A stretch of DNA of 64,000 nucleotides, taken from the NCBI GenBank assembly GCA_024704765.1, contig JAKMXF010000323.1, forward strand, positions 124,001 to 188,000, in the 5' to 3' direction. The notes under the pieces are model-generated. The model was not told the DNA's origin, searched no databases, and worked only from the letters and a program-made list of their open reading frames with translations. Every line of letters begins with the position of its first letter. Position 1 is the stretch's first letter. This DNA is from Oopsacas minuta. Taxonomy: Eukaryota; Porifera; Hexactinellida; Lyssacinosida; Leucopsacidae. The position numbers were made by a program, and so were the translations under genes. Positions 44,884 through 57,245 of the stretch are shown piece after piece.

Positions 44884-45125
44884 CCGACTTCCTATAACCT
44901 TGTAATACATTTTAATTTGAAAAATTGAAGTGTATTGCGGAATCAGAAGAATGACCACATATGGGCATCATGACATTGGTGCGAGATATCATATCAAAAT
45001 GTATTGCAAGGGTATGGGAAGTTGGGTAAATAGTATAGATTGATTATTCTGATTTTCGATAATTATCATGATTCTCGAGTTATAATTGAATATTCATTAC
45101 AATTCGCCATCCATGGTCTCTACCT
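44884..45125. repeat. Dispersed repeat C copy with inverted ends
   Basis: The left part 44884-44917 (CCGACTTCCTATAACCTTGT, then AATACATTTT) is the inverse of 44994-45027 (AAAATGTATTGCAAGGGTAT, then GGGAAGTTGGG). After it comes the CGAGTTATAATTG...CCATCCATGGTCTCTACC block, shared in inverted orientation with 37160-37230 and in the same orientation with 57105-57245. It is the fullest copy of this repeat in the window. Confidence 0.6.
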
Positions 45126-48100
45126 TCACTCATTAACGAGCCAACTTTTCAATGACAATTTTTTGACATTTCGTAATAAATGATCTCTAAATCATTTAAT
45201 TTATACACTTTGACTAAGCACATTCGAAATTAAATTTGATGCCATTCCCATTATTTGATTTGGTTAAAAATTATAGACAAATGGAAGGAAGATATGGGGA
45301 CGTTTATGAATACAGAAAAAAATTTTAAACATGCAAATATTTCTCACAATTATTTTGAGCATCACAAAAACAGATTATGGACATTATTATCAAATTGAAA
45401 TTTCAACTAATTGTACATGTTTCTCTGAAAAATGCAAATGTGTTGTTACAAAATTTGGTATAATAATGGTGACATACTTGTGAGATATACTTATCAAAGT
45501 GTGACAAATTTTGAGTGCCGAAATCTGCTCTTAGACTATATCTCATATAAATTATTTGGTAGGCCAAAAAGATCAAGAATGAGTTATATTCAAAAATTGA
45601 TTATTATGATTGTATTCAATTCTGCGTTCAGAATTATTACATCAAACCTAATTATTCATCAGCGATCAATTATCCTAAACAAATAACCCTAGGAATAACC
45701 ATTTCACGAAATCACAATTTTATACGAATATGTAATAACAAAAATGTTTAGCCGACAGGCTGGTATTGCAGCTAGAGCCTCTGGATCATGTTTCTACCAG
45801 TCAACTATATCATTAGTCGTTTAATTATGAACGCCGATATAGAATCCAAATTTACAATGGCATAAAATCCTAGAGTACATAAGATTTAAAAAAATTCATA
45901 GAATTCAAAGTATAAATAAAAGCCATTAATTACCAAATGAAGTTAAATGCGATTAATTAAATGAATGATAGTTCCAGTAGATAAAGAATGTGCCTAAGTA
46001 AGCAAGAAAATAAAGTAAAATTGATAATTCATTTTCATTAATGAAATTTGCTAAATTAAGAGTTGTAATATGTTTAACTTTAATTGGTAGAACAAACGCA
46101 AAATACTTGAATGTCTACCTAATTATTTCATGGTATGCTACCTCTTTGCTCTTGGGATGATATTATTCTAAATAGTGAGTCTTAGCTATGAGTAGGCATA
46201 AATAACACTTCAAATAATTGCAATGCATAGGTCGAGAAGTAAAATAGTCAAACACAGCATATTTACATCCCTAAGTAATATAGGATAAATTGCATTTATA
46301 GCTATAATAAAGAAGAGATCCATTCAAATGAATTAGAGCTATCATTTACCTTATATTCCTGTGATTCCGGGATGTTGTATTCTCAGTCTTCCATATAAGG
46401 TTACAGCATTATAAGAAGAACTACTGTAATCATATAATTCCAAAGATAACAACTTTAATAATAATGGGAACCTTAAGCCAAATGTTTGAAGTTTAGCCAG
46501 GAAATTTTCATTTAACTAATAGAAACATAAACGAATACATTGGTAAGTCAAAAATGAGCATGGTCAAAACGTGGGGTTAAGACAACGAATTATTTTCTAT
46601 AGTTCTACTTTCAAACAAATATACATCTGAGTCATAATCACACAAATGTTAAATGGATACATGTATGTATCTTTTCAGAAAAGTTATTAGTATAGTGGAA
46701 ATACAGAGTAGCCCTACATCAAATTAAATTAGAATATAATACCTACTTACTACGATAAAATTCATGAAAAGACAGGAAAATGAGGAGGTTGATAAATATT
46801 TCAATTGAATTTTCAAAATTTAACTAAGAGCGATTAGGAATAAGGGCGGAGTGAGAAAAATCATTATATTAGTATGCGACGGAACGTTTATTCGAACTCC
46901 TAGAGTAATTGATTTGTAAGAAACATTATCCAGATGCCCGAGCTGCAGCACTAGCCTGTCGATAGACAATTTTTGTTACTAGATATATGTTTGAAAGAGT
47001 AATGATTTCGTTGGAAAGATTATGAATAGGATCACTAATTTTAGGAGAATTGAAAGCGGGGATATAGGATAGGTTACGAAAGTATTCTGAAAGCTAAACT
47101 GATAAAATCATAACAATTAACATTACAACATAACCCATTGAAGAGTTAATTGGCTACAACATAATTATATATGGAAAATAGTCTAGCTAATATCAGAATT
47201 CGAAACTCAAAATTAGTCACTAGTTAAAAAAGTATTTCCTAGAAGAAAGTCAACAATATTATACCAGATTTTGAAACAATAAACAAACAATTATTAGAGA
47301 AACATGTGTAATTAGTCGAAATTTCAATTTCAAAAATAATGAAAGTAACAAGGTTTTGAGATGTTAAATTATTTTGAAAGCTAAAAATATTTTTAGATAT
47401 TCCTAACTTCTATATGTCATCTATTTTGTCCTGCAAATATTGAATAAAAAATAATTGGATTGCATAAATTTAGCTTTCAAGTGTGCTCAATCGAATCCTG
47501 CTCAAACATTGCATTCGTGTAGCAATGAGTCATTCCACCTCTTCATAAACTCACTCAACAAACTCCTTGCTCAAGTGGGTCAAGATTAGAGGGTATAACA
47601 AGTAGTTCAAAATTAATGTATTCGTGAATTCGTCCAATGGTGCGCTGATTAGTTTGCTGTGTCAAAAGATAATAGAAAGGGAAGATGTGAAAAACACAAG
47701 CATACAACAAAGAGCCTGCATATCCAACGAAGTTAAGCTAAGGACGGCATCGCTATAAGTTAATCAGATTTTTTTAAATATTGCACGATCGAAATTGGTT
47801 AACAAAGCAAGTATATTTAACCAAGAATTCTGGAGCCCTGCAATACTCCGAATTAAATTCTATGTTGAATCAATTCGAATGAATTTCAATATTAGCATTT
47901 GTTCAAATTAATTTTGATATACATAAACCCAGAAAATCGAGAAATAGTCAACTCGTAAAAGTTAGTTACTCAACATAGCTCCTAAATAAATACCCCCACC
48001 AATGCGTTGCACAAGCGTATATGAAGACATTATCAGGTTGTCATTGATTGTAATTACATTTGTTAGTGGATAAGAGGTCTTAGATATTCGCCCAGGGGAT

Positions 48101-48345
48101 TTTACACACTATTCAAGTTGCTGTCCAGCGTAGTAATCATGGATATAGAGCAGGGCGCACAAATTCCTACATGGGAATAACTAAAATCAACATTGTCTCA
48201 AATATTTAACTCAAGAACACATGCCGACATAAATAATGTTAGAATTAATATATGTTGCAGTGCAAGTACGAATTTGGATTATTCGCGAATTTTCTAGTGT
48301 ATTCACGATTACACCAATGTTTCTGTAAACCGCGTATACACTGTA
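45126..48345. other. No recognised gene over 3.2 kb
   Basis: Very AT-rich. The longest frame (45432-45686, plus) has no recognisable features. No repeats with clear borders were seen. Confidence 0.45.
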
Positions 48346-49707
48346 CACTAAGCAGAGAAAAGTATTTCAACAACAATATATTATAGTCCCATCATGAAAT
48401 ATATTCGGTATTTTACGTAGTTGATGCCTACTTACTATTTCAATATTTATTCCTACTAACAGTTTGTCCAAATGTTCTGTAGTTAAATTAATTATTTCAA
48501 CTATAATATTTAGAAATATTTTATTCGATGCCAAGGAAGAAGGAAATCACTCTTTCTTTGAGAGACCAGGCAGTAGGTCTGTTTCGAGCTAAGAAGTCAA
48601 ACAGACAAATTGCAACTATCCTTAATATACACTAGTCTACAATATACTATATAATAAAGAAGTCTCGGAAGACAGGATCAACAACCAACATAACAAAGAC
48701 TGGACGGCCAAAGTCGCTCTCATTTTGTTCCGCCCGTCATATAAAATCAATTGTCAAAAAACATCGCACTACTTTTCTAAGAGGTATCACAGAAATTTTC
48801 AATACTGGCAAAAAGTTCTCGGTTTCCGAAAAGACTGTGAGCCGTCGTCTTCACAACCAGGGGTTCTATGCTAGAAGACCTTGCAAAAAACCTTTCATAT
48901 CAGCGAGAAACAGGAGAAAAAGGTCAGATTATTATAGAAACTGCAGATTATGGAAAATCAATGATTGGAAAAAACTTATTTTTTCTGATGAGTCAAAATT
49001 TAACCTTTTCACCTTTGACGGACGAGCGAAAGTTTGTAGGCAAGCGCATGAAAGGTACCTCCCAGAATGCACGCAAAAACTATCAAAGGGTTTGGAGAGT
49101 CAGTTATGTTTCGGGGTATATTACATATGATAGAATGGGGCCATTTATTGAAATTCGTGGGAATTTAAATGGTCAAGAGTATATTTCTCAATTTTAGATC
49201 CGTTTCGAGGATTTTGGAGGAAATTCAAGAAGAAGAACAAAGCAGCAGTATTCATGCAGGACAATGCTCTCCGCCATACTTCGAAAATAGTCGAAAAGTG
49301 GTTTGGGTCGAACAAAGTCAGAAAGATACTGTGGCCTCCGCAGTCACCAGACCAGAATCCCATCGAAAGTATATGGGACATATTACTAAGGACAATAAGA
49401 AATCGAAAGAAACAACCAACCTCGTTAACGGAATTACGGGAAGCACTAAAAGACGGGTGGCTAAATTTCCGATAAAAGAAATAAGAAAGTTGTACGATGG
49501 ACTTCCAAACAGAATTGACCAAATAAAGCAAGTGAAAGGAAACGCAACTAAGTATTAGGCCTCGGAACAGTGAGACACGTTTTATGCATTCAATACATAA
49601 TTTTATATCACATAATATTATTATATTAGTCTAAGAACTAATACCATACTACGTATTAACAATTTATGAAATTTTCAGTGTGTTGAAATACTTTTGCCCA
49701 CTTAGTG
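48346..49707 (+). mobile_element. Tc1-like element, 1362 bp
   Basis: TA at 48344-48345 and 49708-49709. The terminal repeats read CACTAAGCAGAGAAAAGTAT on the left and, in reverse complement, CACTAAGTGGGCAAAAGTAT on the right, then TTCAACA on both. Four differences in 27 bp suggest an older copy. Its ends and protein differ from both other Tc1-like elements here. Confidence 0.88.
48528..49558 (+). pseudogene. Tc1-like DD34E transposase, broken
   Basis: ATG at 48528 (MPRKKEITLSLRDQAVGLFR), HTH with NRQIATILNIH then an in-frame TAG near 48633, continuing in the same frame through TKTGRPKSLSF, KFSVSEKTVSRRLHNQGFYA and KKLIFSDESKFNLF (first Asp, about 48985). The frame shifts near 49090 and returns near 49210. 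Second Asp: FMQDNALRHTS (49250-49280). Glu: WPPQSPDQNPIESIW (49330-49375), 34 residues on. Further shifts near 49475 lead to GLPNRIDQIKQVKGNATKY and TAG at 49556-49558. All three catalytic residues are still present. Confidence 0.85.
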
Positions 49708-49709
49708 TA

Positions 49710-51528
49710 GGTTCTAATCCATTATAAAATAACACGTGAGAGGATAAATTAGTATCAAATACAGTTCATCTGCTTATCGCATTGAAATTTGGCAATTATT
49801 TCCGATCTAGATAATTCTTACAATCCAGTTTCTTACCATTCATTATATTATTGGCATGTTATTCGCTATCTTCCTACAATGGTGTGTTGAGCAAAATTAG
49901 AGGGCTCAAAAGGACTTATCAAATTATTCGCCAGGCCCCTAATAATAAATAACGTGCTAAGTAGGTACCTGTAGCTAGGATCTACAGAGGGATGATGTAC
50001 GCATATATATTTAAACATCTTTCACATTGTTTAATCTTTCCATATCTACTGTAAGTAGTTTAGAGTTTGGATATAGCAAAGATATTCAAATAAATATATT
50101 CAATGAATCTTGTCCACAATCATTCCAGATAATTTTTACATAGCCTAGTTTAGGAAGATAATCATCATTCTTCGTAGAGCAGAACGGCAGAAAATTACTT
50201 GGAAAGTAAATAATGATCAGGGAGCTGGCGAATAAATAGAGAACCTTAGGGGCCTCTAAGTTAGCTTAGCACAGTAGGAAAGAAGGAATGGCGGAAGCTT
50301 CGTCAGGAAATTTCGTATTCGGAAATTTGGCTTGAAAAACTGGTATCTGGAATTTTCGTAGCTCTCTACCTTGTAGTATATAGCTCTTATACAACATTAT
50401 CTAGCTTCTTTTTCGTTTTCAATAAGACAAAGAAAAATATGTATTCCGCAAAAATTCGAATAAACAATTCATGGAGGCAAATTCCAAAACAAAAACACCT
50501 AGACCCTTACAGTTGACTTTACCATCAATAAGACAGTTCGAAACTTAGCTATCAACTTCTCCAATACAAAAACACATATCTCCCACTTGACCATTATATA
50601 ACTAATAGGAACAAAACATTAATCAGAATCTAGTATAGTATTAACATCCCCGAACAACTCTTCATATAACCTTTTTGTTAGCTAATCTAAGAAATTCCGT
50701 GATGATCCCGCCCTTCTACCACCATTTTTGTAAACTTTCTATCTTTTATATTGATCTTTTACAACATCACCCATCTTCCATTTTTTGTAAAAACAAAGAA
50801 ACACTACTAAAACCGCTAAGGATACGAAATTCAGGATACAAAAATCTGAATACGAAAAATTCAAGAGAGCAAATTTCCGGATACGAAATCTCCAGAAACA
50901 AAAGTTCGGTATACCGGGAAGAAAGGCCAGGGATGGTACCAGCATTGCCGTTAACAGTACACGGAAATTGTACACATTAACGAAATTTTCATGTCGTCAA
51001 GTGTCATCATACAAAATACAGTGAAAAATGAAATTATTACGGGTTTTGTTCAATGAAATGTATAAATTTTACGGTACTCTAGACAAATATTATAAATCTG
51101 TGTTCCATAGTTTGAATGGTATTCAATAAAAGTGTCAATAGCCTTAGTACAGTACAAGTTGATCCCTTTTACGAAGTTGCTGTAATCAATTTTGTTGCAA
51201 TAATAATTAGAATGCAAAAGCAGTACTCTTCAGTTAACAGTTGAAAACATAAAAAATAACGTTTGTTTTTCAAATCTTACAGTCACTGCAAATATTGCTG
51301 TTGACGATGCCGTTAGCAGCCAATGAGTTGCCGTTACCAGCTAATGATAACAACTGCCGTTAAAAGCATTTTCACCACCCTTGATATTGATTACTACTAA
51401 TTGTATAAAAAAGTCAAAGACTCAAAATGTCCCAATTTATTGAATTTTCAAAAATTGAGTACTCTACTATTGAAAATTGGTTAAATCAGCAGCGCTGTAA
51501 CTACTTCTTTGTATCCTTCTCAAATCTA
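49710..51528. other. No recognised gene
   Basis: The region 50.7-51.0 kb carries repeated GGATACGAAA/AGATACGAAA-type words, and 51300-51375 has a repeated GCCGTTA-AG word; both look like degraded tandem or MITE sequence. No gene found. Confidence 0.35.
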
Positions 51529-52827
51529 CAGGGTTTGGCATAAGTTCTGCAACAAGTAGAAACTAGTATATTTCATATCTTACCATAATAGTAGTTGAAA
51601 TTCGTAGTGAATTAGTGATTATATATACTAAAGATACGAAATTAATCTAGCTCTTCGAATGTATTGCCCTTTGCTGCGATTCATAGGCTCAATCGCTTAT
51701 AGAAATTATCGACAGCAGCATGCAACACGTCCCCACTGATTAAATCCCACTCCCTTCTCAAGGAAGACTTCAGACTTTCGACATTCTTGTGAGGCTTTGC
51801 ACACACCCTGGACTCCAAGATTGACCACATACAGAAATCCAAAGGGTTTAGATCTCGAGAAGAGGCCGACCATTCTTCAGTTGATTTAAATTCCGGTACA
51901 TTGAGTTACAACCACTCAGATATCATTTTGGCTTTATGAGAGGGAGTGGAATCTTACTGGAACACCCAATGCGCGTCATTGAAGTGCTCACCGGCCCAAG
52001 GCTTCAATGCGTTCTCAAAATGCTCTCTACATACACCTCTTTGTTAATTTTCACCCCTTTGCCAATGAACACCAGAGGTGTCCGACAATCAGAGGTAATA
52101 GCCCCCAAACCATGATCGATAGAGATTTCTGAGTTCTTTTGATTGTGCGTATTGATGACGATGTAGACTTTTGATCTGGAGCAAGAATTCCACTGTTTTG
52201 GCGATTATATGGCATTTCTACGGTAAAAATCTTCTCATCGGAGAAGACAATACTCGAGTGCGTGCTACCAGTAAGCCTTTTTCTCAGAATCAGACATTTT
52301 TCATACCTACGCCTCTTATTCACATCAGAAAGTAACTGTACCTCTCGAAATTTGTAGCATTTCAAGCCTAAATCCTCTTTTACTATCCACGCCATACTTC
52401 TGGTTGAAATATTGAAATCTTTTGCCATGCCTTGGATGCTTCTGACAGGATTCTTCCTGACCTTATCCCGGACGAGCTTCCTAACAGCAGGAGTGCGAAC
52501 AGAACGAGGTCTAACTTTTCTGAACATGTACTGAGTATTACCAGTGTCCTTGTAACGTTTAATTATACGGTAGACTATCCATCTATTTATGGACAGTATT
52601 TATGATATTACGGAAGCTGACCTGCCTTCATTTGGCACAAGATTATCAATGACCGTTATGCTTCTTTGTCCATAAATCAAAAAAACTTTTCTAGTAGGAA
52701 TCAATACTCTAAAGTGTGTTTAAAAAGATATTGAAGATAATATATGATAAATAAATATTCACCTAAAACCATTCGCAGAACTTCGAGCTTAATTTAAATT
52801 TTGTTGCAGAACTTATGCCTAACCGTG
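51529..52827 (-). mobile_element. DD37D mariner element, 1299 bp
   Basis: TA at 51527-51528 and 52828-52829. Ends: CAGGGTTTGGCATAAGTTCT on the left and CACGGTTAGGCATAAGTTCT (reverse complement) on the right, then GCAACAA. It is the same subfamily as the nested element at 24103-25396 and is better preserved. Confidence 0.88.
51642..52631 (-). pseudogene. DD37D transposase, frameshifted
   Basis: Candidate ATG at 52631, stop at 51642-51644 after NTFEELD. The best part, 52527-52051, is open for about 158 residues: RPRSVRTPAVRKLVRDKVRK (HTH linker), then NPVRSIQGMAKDFNISTRSM, DLGLKCYKFREVQLLSDVNK, and IVFSDEKIFTVE with the first catalytic Asp (about 52235). KSLSIMVWGLLPL follows. The second Asp region (near 51960) is scrambled. 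The third reads LNPLDF (near 51840), keeping Asp. Then ESLKSSLRREWDLISGDVL, and the C-terminus. There are several indels in the second half. Confidence 0.82.
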
Positions 52828-55329
52828 TAAATCAATTTGCTTACTTGTGAGAAATAATATACCTATAATTAATGACTAGAAGAATACTTGTAGTAAGTGT
52901 TATAAAGTAGCCAGTCCATTATTTCAATGTAATTGAGTTAATATAACATGTAAACTATACCGTCATTGCAATAATAGGAATAACTCACATGAGTGCCTAA
53001 TAAACTAATGCCAATTATCAAAATATACATTTATTCACTCGAATTGGCGAAAAATATATAGTTTGAAGTGGAACCTAGTAATAAGCCATAACAGGGCGGG
53101 CATTAGATGAACTATGTCTATATAAATTCAAAAGAAATCTACATTGGAGAATTTGGGAAAATTTGCAAATCATTCTTCAAATCATGTTCAAATCATGATC
53201 CACTCATTTTCCACTCGTTTAAGAGTGTTTGAAAAATCTCAAATAAATCAATCCAATTGATGAATATATTCTAATCAAATCAAATTGAAATCCGTATCGT
53301 GTGAAATCTAATTAAATAATCGAGATATTATATGCAATTTACAGCCCTGGTCAAATGGGGTTTGGAGCGTTTTGGAAATAACTTATTAACCAATGACACA
53401 GCTATAAGGTAACAGAAATATTGTTAAACAGTCTGCAAAAGACAACATACTACATTTTGGCACAAAATTGGTAGTTTTAATTTCGTCCGATTAATAGTAT
53501 TTGTGAATTGGGGTTACAAGAAAATTTTAATGAGTTTGGATCATTGAATATTTTGTATGGTGACATATTTTAATAAGGAAATCCATTATTCGATTTGGAG
53601 CACAGCTTAATACGATCTCAAGTTTACAATAATATTGCAGTCGTCATACCTAAGCCCATTAAATGTCCAAAATACGTATGAATTGTAAGCAAAGTATTAC
53701 AGATCCGCATTTTAATAAATTCTGGGTATGAAAAGTTTCAAATTCTGAATTAATATAGTGGAATTTCCAAAGGATTTACACTAACCAAGGAAGTTCATTT
53801 TGAGCCCTTTAATCGATAAAATATGATCACCATACTTGGGAAACATGCAAAATGGTGATTACTATTTTGCAATTTCAGCGAAAAATACATACTTAATAAC
53901 AATGTTTGATTCTTTATCCAACATTACAGTGGAGAGGCATGACCGGGACTCAGAAAATCGGGATAATGTTTTCGAAACAGATAATTGTGACATCTTATAA
54001 CCTATTTGGGATTTCTGCGACACATAAGCGATTCTAGCTATGGTATAAAAATGTTTAGTGATAATGAGAGATATTTCAGATGTAAAATGGTTTGTCATTA
54101 TAAAAAGGGATTTGCAAATTGTATACAGCCCAATATCGAGGATATAGTAGTGGTGATTAAGGTATTTCAGTTTTTGGGACCATGAAAAACTAGTCATGAA
54201 AATCAGTCATGAAAGACTAGTCATGAATACTTAAATAATCATGATCAGATAATCGGGACGAAACATAGGCTCACCTCTGTACCATAGTATCATCATATGT
54301 CCCATTGAGGTAACAAAAATTATTATAATGATACCAGACTTGAAGAAATTTCGTAAATGGTTCGACAGCAGAAAAATGTTCAAATTCTGGAACATTGTGG
54401 CATATGAAAATGACTTAACGATTTCTTGCTTGGTGCAGCAGAAATGATGGGGAGATGGGATTCCCTCTCAATGAGGTCGATAGAGCGAAAAGATGCTAGA
54501 ATTACTACACATTGTCAGGCACACCAGCTTGTACTTGCATGAACTGATTGTAAGAATTACGCTAAAGGGCTCGACAGTAGGGCTCTCCAAAAACTAATAA
54601 TGGGACAGACATACGAATAATTGTCCAGCGCCACCTCTTACGATGGATAAATAATTAGTAAATAAAATTTAACGCGAATTTAGTCAGATGTTACAAGGTG
54701 GAGAACTTTCTTCCATGTTGATCCTCACACTCTACAGCTACTGTTCGATATATCAAACAAATAGCAAAGTTTGCGCTGGTAAATATTATGCATACTGGAT
54801 AGCGATTGGGAATCAAGTAAAAATTGATAGTTAACCGAATACTGCTGGGGAATAGATCAATTTATTAGCACAAAATGTACTGAAATCTCACTTTGGGTGT
54901 TGGAATGGGTATACTCATTGTTCAATTTCGTTACGAAGTGGAACGTCGGCCTTAATCGGTTATTGTAGAGCATTATTGAATATTACTATGTTATGAAGAA
55001 GTAATATTGGGCCTTATGGGTCGTAATCTGGGAAGTGGCCATAGCAAAAAGATTCTTTGAATTTTGAGATAAAAATCCTAGATGGGTGCCAAAAAGTTGA
55101 TCACTGAAATTCAAATTAAATACAGACAGTGTCTTAGCGTCAAAAACTGGGAAAATAACGGACCCAGTTTTGAAATTCATTTTAGCAGTAAGGACAGTTT
55201 CAGTGAAAACATCAACAATAAATATCAAATACATTCGAACAGAATGAAAGCAAATTTCCAGCGCAAAATCAACAAAGTAAGTCAAAATTCGCTAGTTTCA
55301 GGCTTGTAACTAGGTCCTACATAATCAAG

Positions 55330-55347
55330 TCAGGTCAGGTCAGGTCA
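55330..55347. repeat. Pentamer tandem repeat (CAGGT)
   Basis: Three and a half copies of CAGGT; the same run recurs at 55701-55718, about 370 bases away, suggesting a local duplication or a longer degraded tandem array. Confidence 0.7.
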
Positions 55348-55700
55348 TCATTAAATATATTTTATACAGGTAATATTCAAGTCATCATCAGGTAAATATC
55401 AGTTTAACAATCAATTAAGTGAAACTTGGGAATGGGGAAACCATACACAAAGGGACGGATAGATATACCGCCAGTCTGACTCAGTTTATATTTCGCTACA
55501 GCCTAATACATTAAAGATATATAATGCTCGAAACTAGTGACTACTATGGAAGTAATTCGATTCGATTAACGAGTTAATTAAGTGCGGGATTAGCAAGGTA
55601 AGATTAGAAAGAAAACCGTAAATTCCTTGAAGACTGAAAATGAGCTGAAATTACTCTGAATAACCTGTAAATGAGCGGAAATGAGCTGAAGTGGCTTGAT

Positions 55701-55718
55701 TCAGGTCAGGTCAGGTCA
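55701..55718. repeat. Pentamer tandem repeat (CAGGT), second run
   Basis: Same motif as 55330-55347, in the same orientation. Confidence 0.7.
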
Positions 55719-56504
55719 TGTCTGGACTCGATTTTAGGGAAAATCGGCCATTGGCAGATTTCATTTAATTTCTGTGGAAAACATAGCAAAAAATTTCGTC
55801 TCTGCTTTCTAAATACTGCCCGAAAATGTGTCAGTTCATGCTATCAAAAAGGTGCTGAATTTCGATTTGGATGCGGGAAATAGTTAAAATGAAGTTGTAA
55901 ATTAACGTTTTCCTACTTAGCCGTAATAGTCCAAGTGATTACAAGTAGATAATCGTATATCAACGAAACGAAGAATTAATTAATCAAAAATTCAAATTCA
56001 AATGTTCATTGCAATTGGAAAGAAGATGTCCAAAAAAGTTCAAATTTGCGCGAAATGAAAGTATCACTATCTAGTATGGTGAGTATCGCTTATAAAAAGA
56101 CAGGTTTTGAGAACAACATAATTTCTAGGTCACCATAAAATTGAATTAGCTTCAAGCTTTGAGAAATAATTAGTATTGAATTAATGTACATGCATCGTAA
56201 CTATGGACGTTTCACTGAATATAACCAAAATTACTTCAAGTCGATTAAATTAGATAGAAAATCCAAATATTCTCAAAAATAACGAACTGATAAATTTGTC
56301 CATAAAAAATGTACTATAGATAGATAATAATCAACACAAACCATGTCATCAAGACATTCCCAGTTCAAAATGACATCATCTGTTTGATTTACTGGGAAAT
56401 ATGTTGTAAAATTCCCCCATTTTAAAGTTTTGATGAACGATCACCAGTGCATCTTTGATTCAGGATAAATATCAAGAATCTAGGGATATTATACACAAAA
56501 CCCA

Positions 56505-56590
56505 ATATCCACTTATAACTCGATTTTCGCGAGATGGTTAGTCTCTAGTAATGTACACTACATATCCAACTTCCCACAGCCTACGAGATT
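56505..56590 (+). repeat. Dispersed repeat C copy
   Basis: Reads CAATATCCACTTATAACTCGA, then CTACATATCCAACTTCCCAC. It parallels the reverse complement of 44994-45110. A small extra piece (TACCATGGATGGCACATG, then CCAATATCCGC) lies at 56941-56980. Confidence 0.5.
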
Positions 56591-57104
56591 ATAGTCTTCT
56601 CGCGATCTAGTATTTCCTGGACCAAGGATTACCCAAGTCAATTAAATTTGACTTGAAATTGTATTTTCTCGCTAATAAATATTGGTGGATTCAGGCTCGA
56701 GAATATGTATTATTGATGCTAGATAATTTACATAAACCATGTCATCCAACTATTCTCAATTAAATGACGTATCTGTTTGGTTATAAGGGTGATATGTTGT
56801 TAAAATTCATAATACTTGAAGCTCAGTTAAACGATCACTAGTGCGTCTTTCGATTCAAGAATAAAATCAAGTAAGGCTATTTATACATAAATTATGAAGA
56901 GTTTGAATTACATAGTTGCCACGTTACTGATTAATATTAGGTACCATGGATGGCACATGTTCGACCAATATCCGCTTGTGTATATAGATAAACTATATTT
57001 TAAGAGAATGTTAGTTCCCAGAGTGATATTCTACAGCAGCCTCTAATTTCGTTGATGACCAAATACGGGCATTTTACAATTTCGTGAAAGTTAAGAATCC
57101 TACC

Positions 57105-57245
57105 AAAATGTACTGATATTACAAGGGTACGTGAAGTTGGGCATGTAGTATATATTGGCTGAAGTGGTTTGAGGAAAACTCGGAGAAATTGGGTGATAAA
57201 TGGATATTGGCCAGAAATGTGCCATCCATGGTATAGAATATAACT
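57105..57245 (-). repeat. Dispersed repeat C copy
   Basis: Reads CAAAATGTACTGATATTACA, AGGGTACGTGAAGTTGGGCA and, at the far end, GATATTGGCCAGAAATGTGC then CATCCATGGTATAGAA. The order and orientation of these blocks equal those of 44992-45125. Confidence 0.6.

Noticed and set aside
53880-54010. Possible minus-strand exon with acceptor CAG and donor GTATGT
   Set aside because: The peptide (including SVSKTLSRFSESRSCLS) has no recognisable family and does not match the expected Mondo N-terminal motifs; splice-like words are common in AT-rich DNA.
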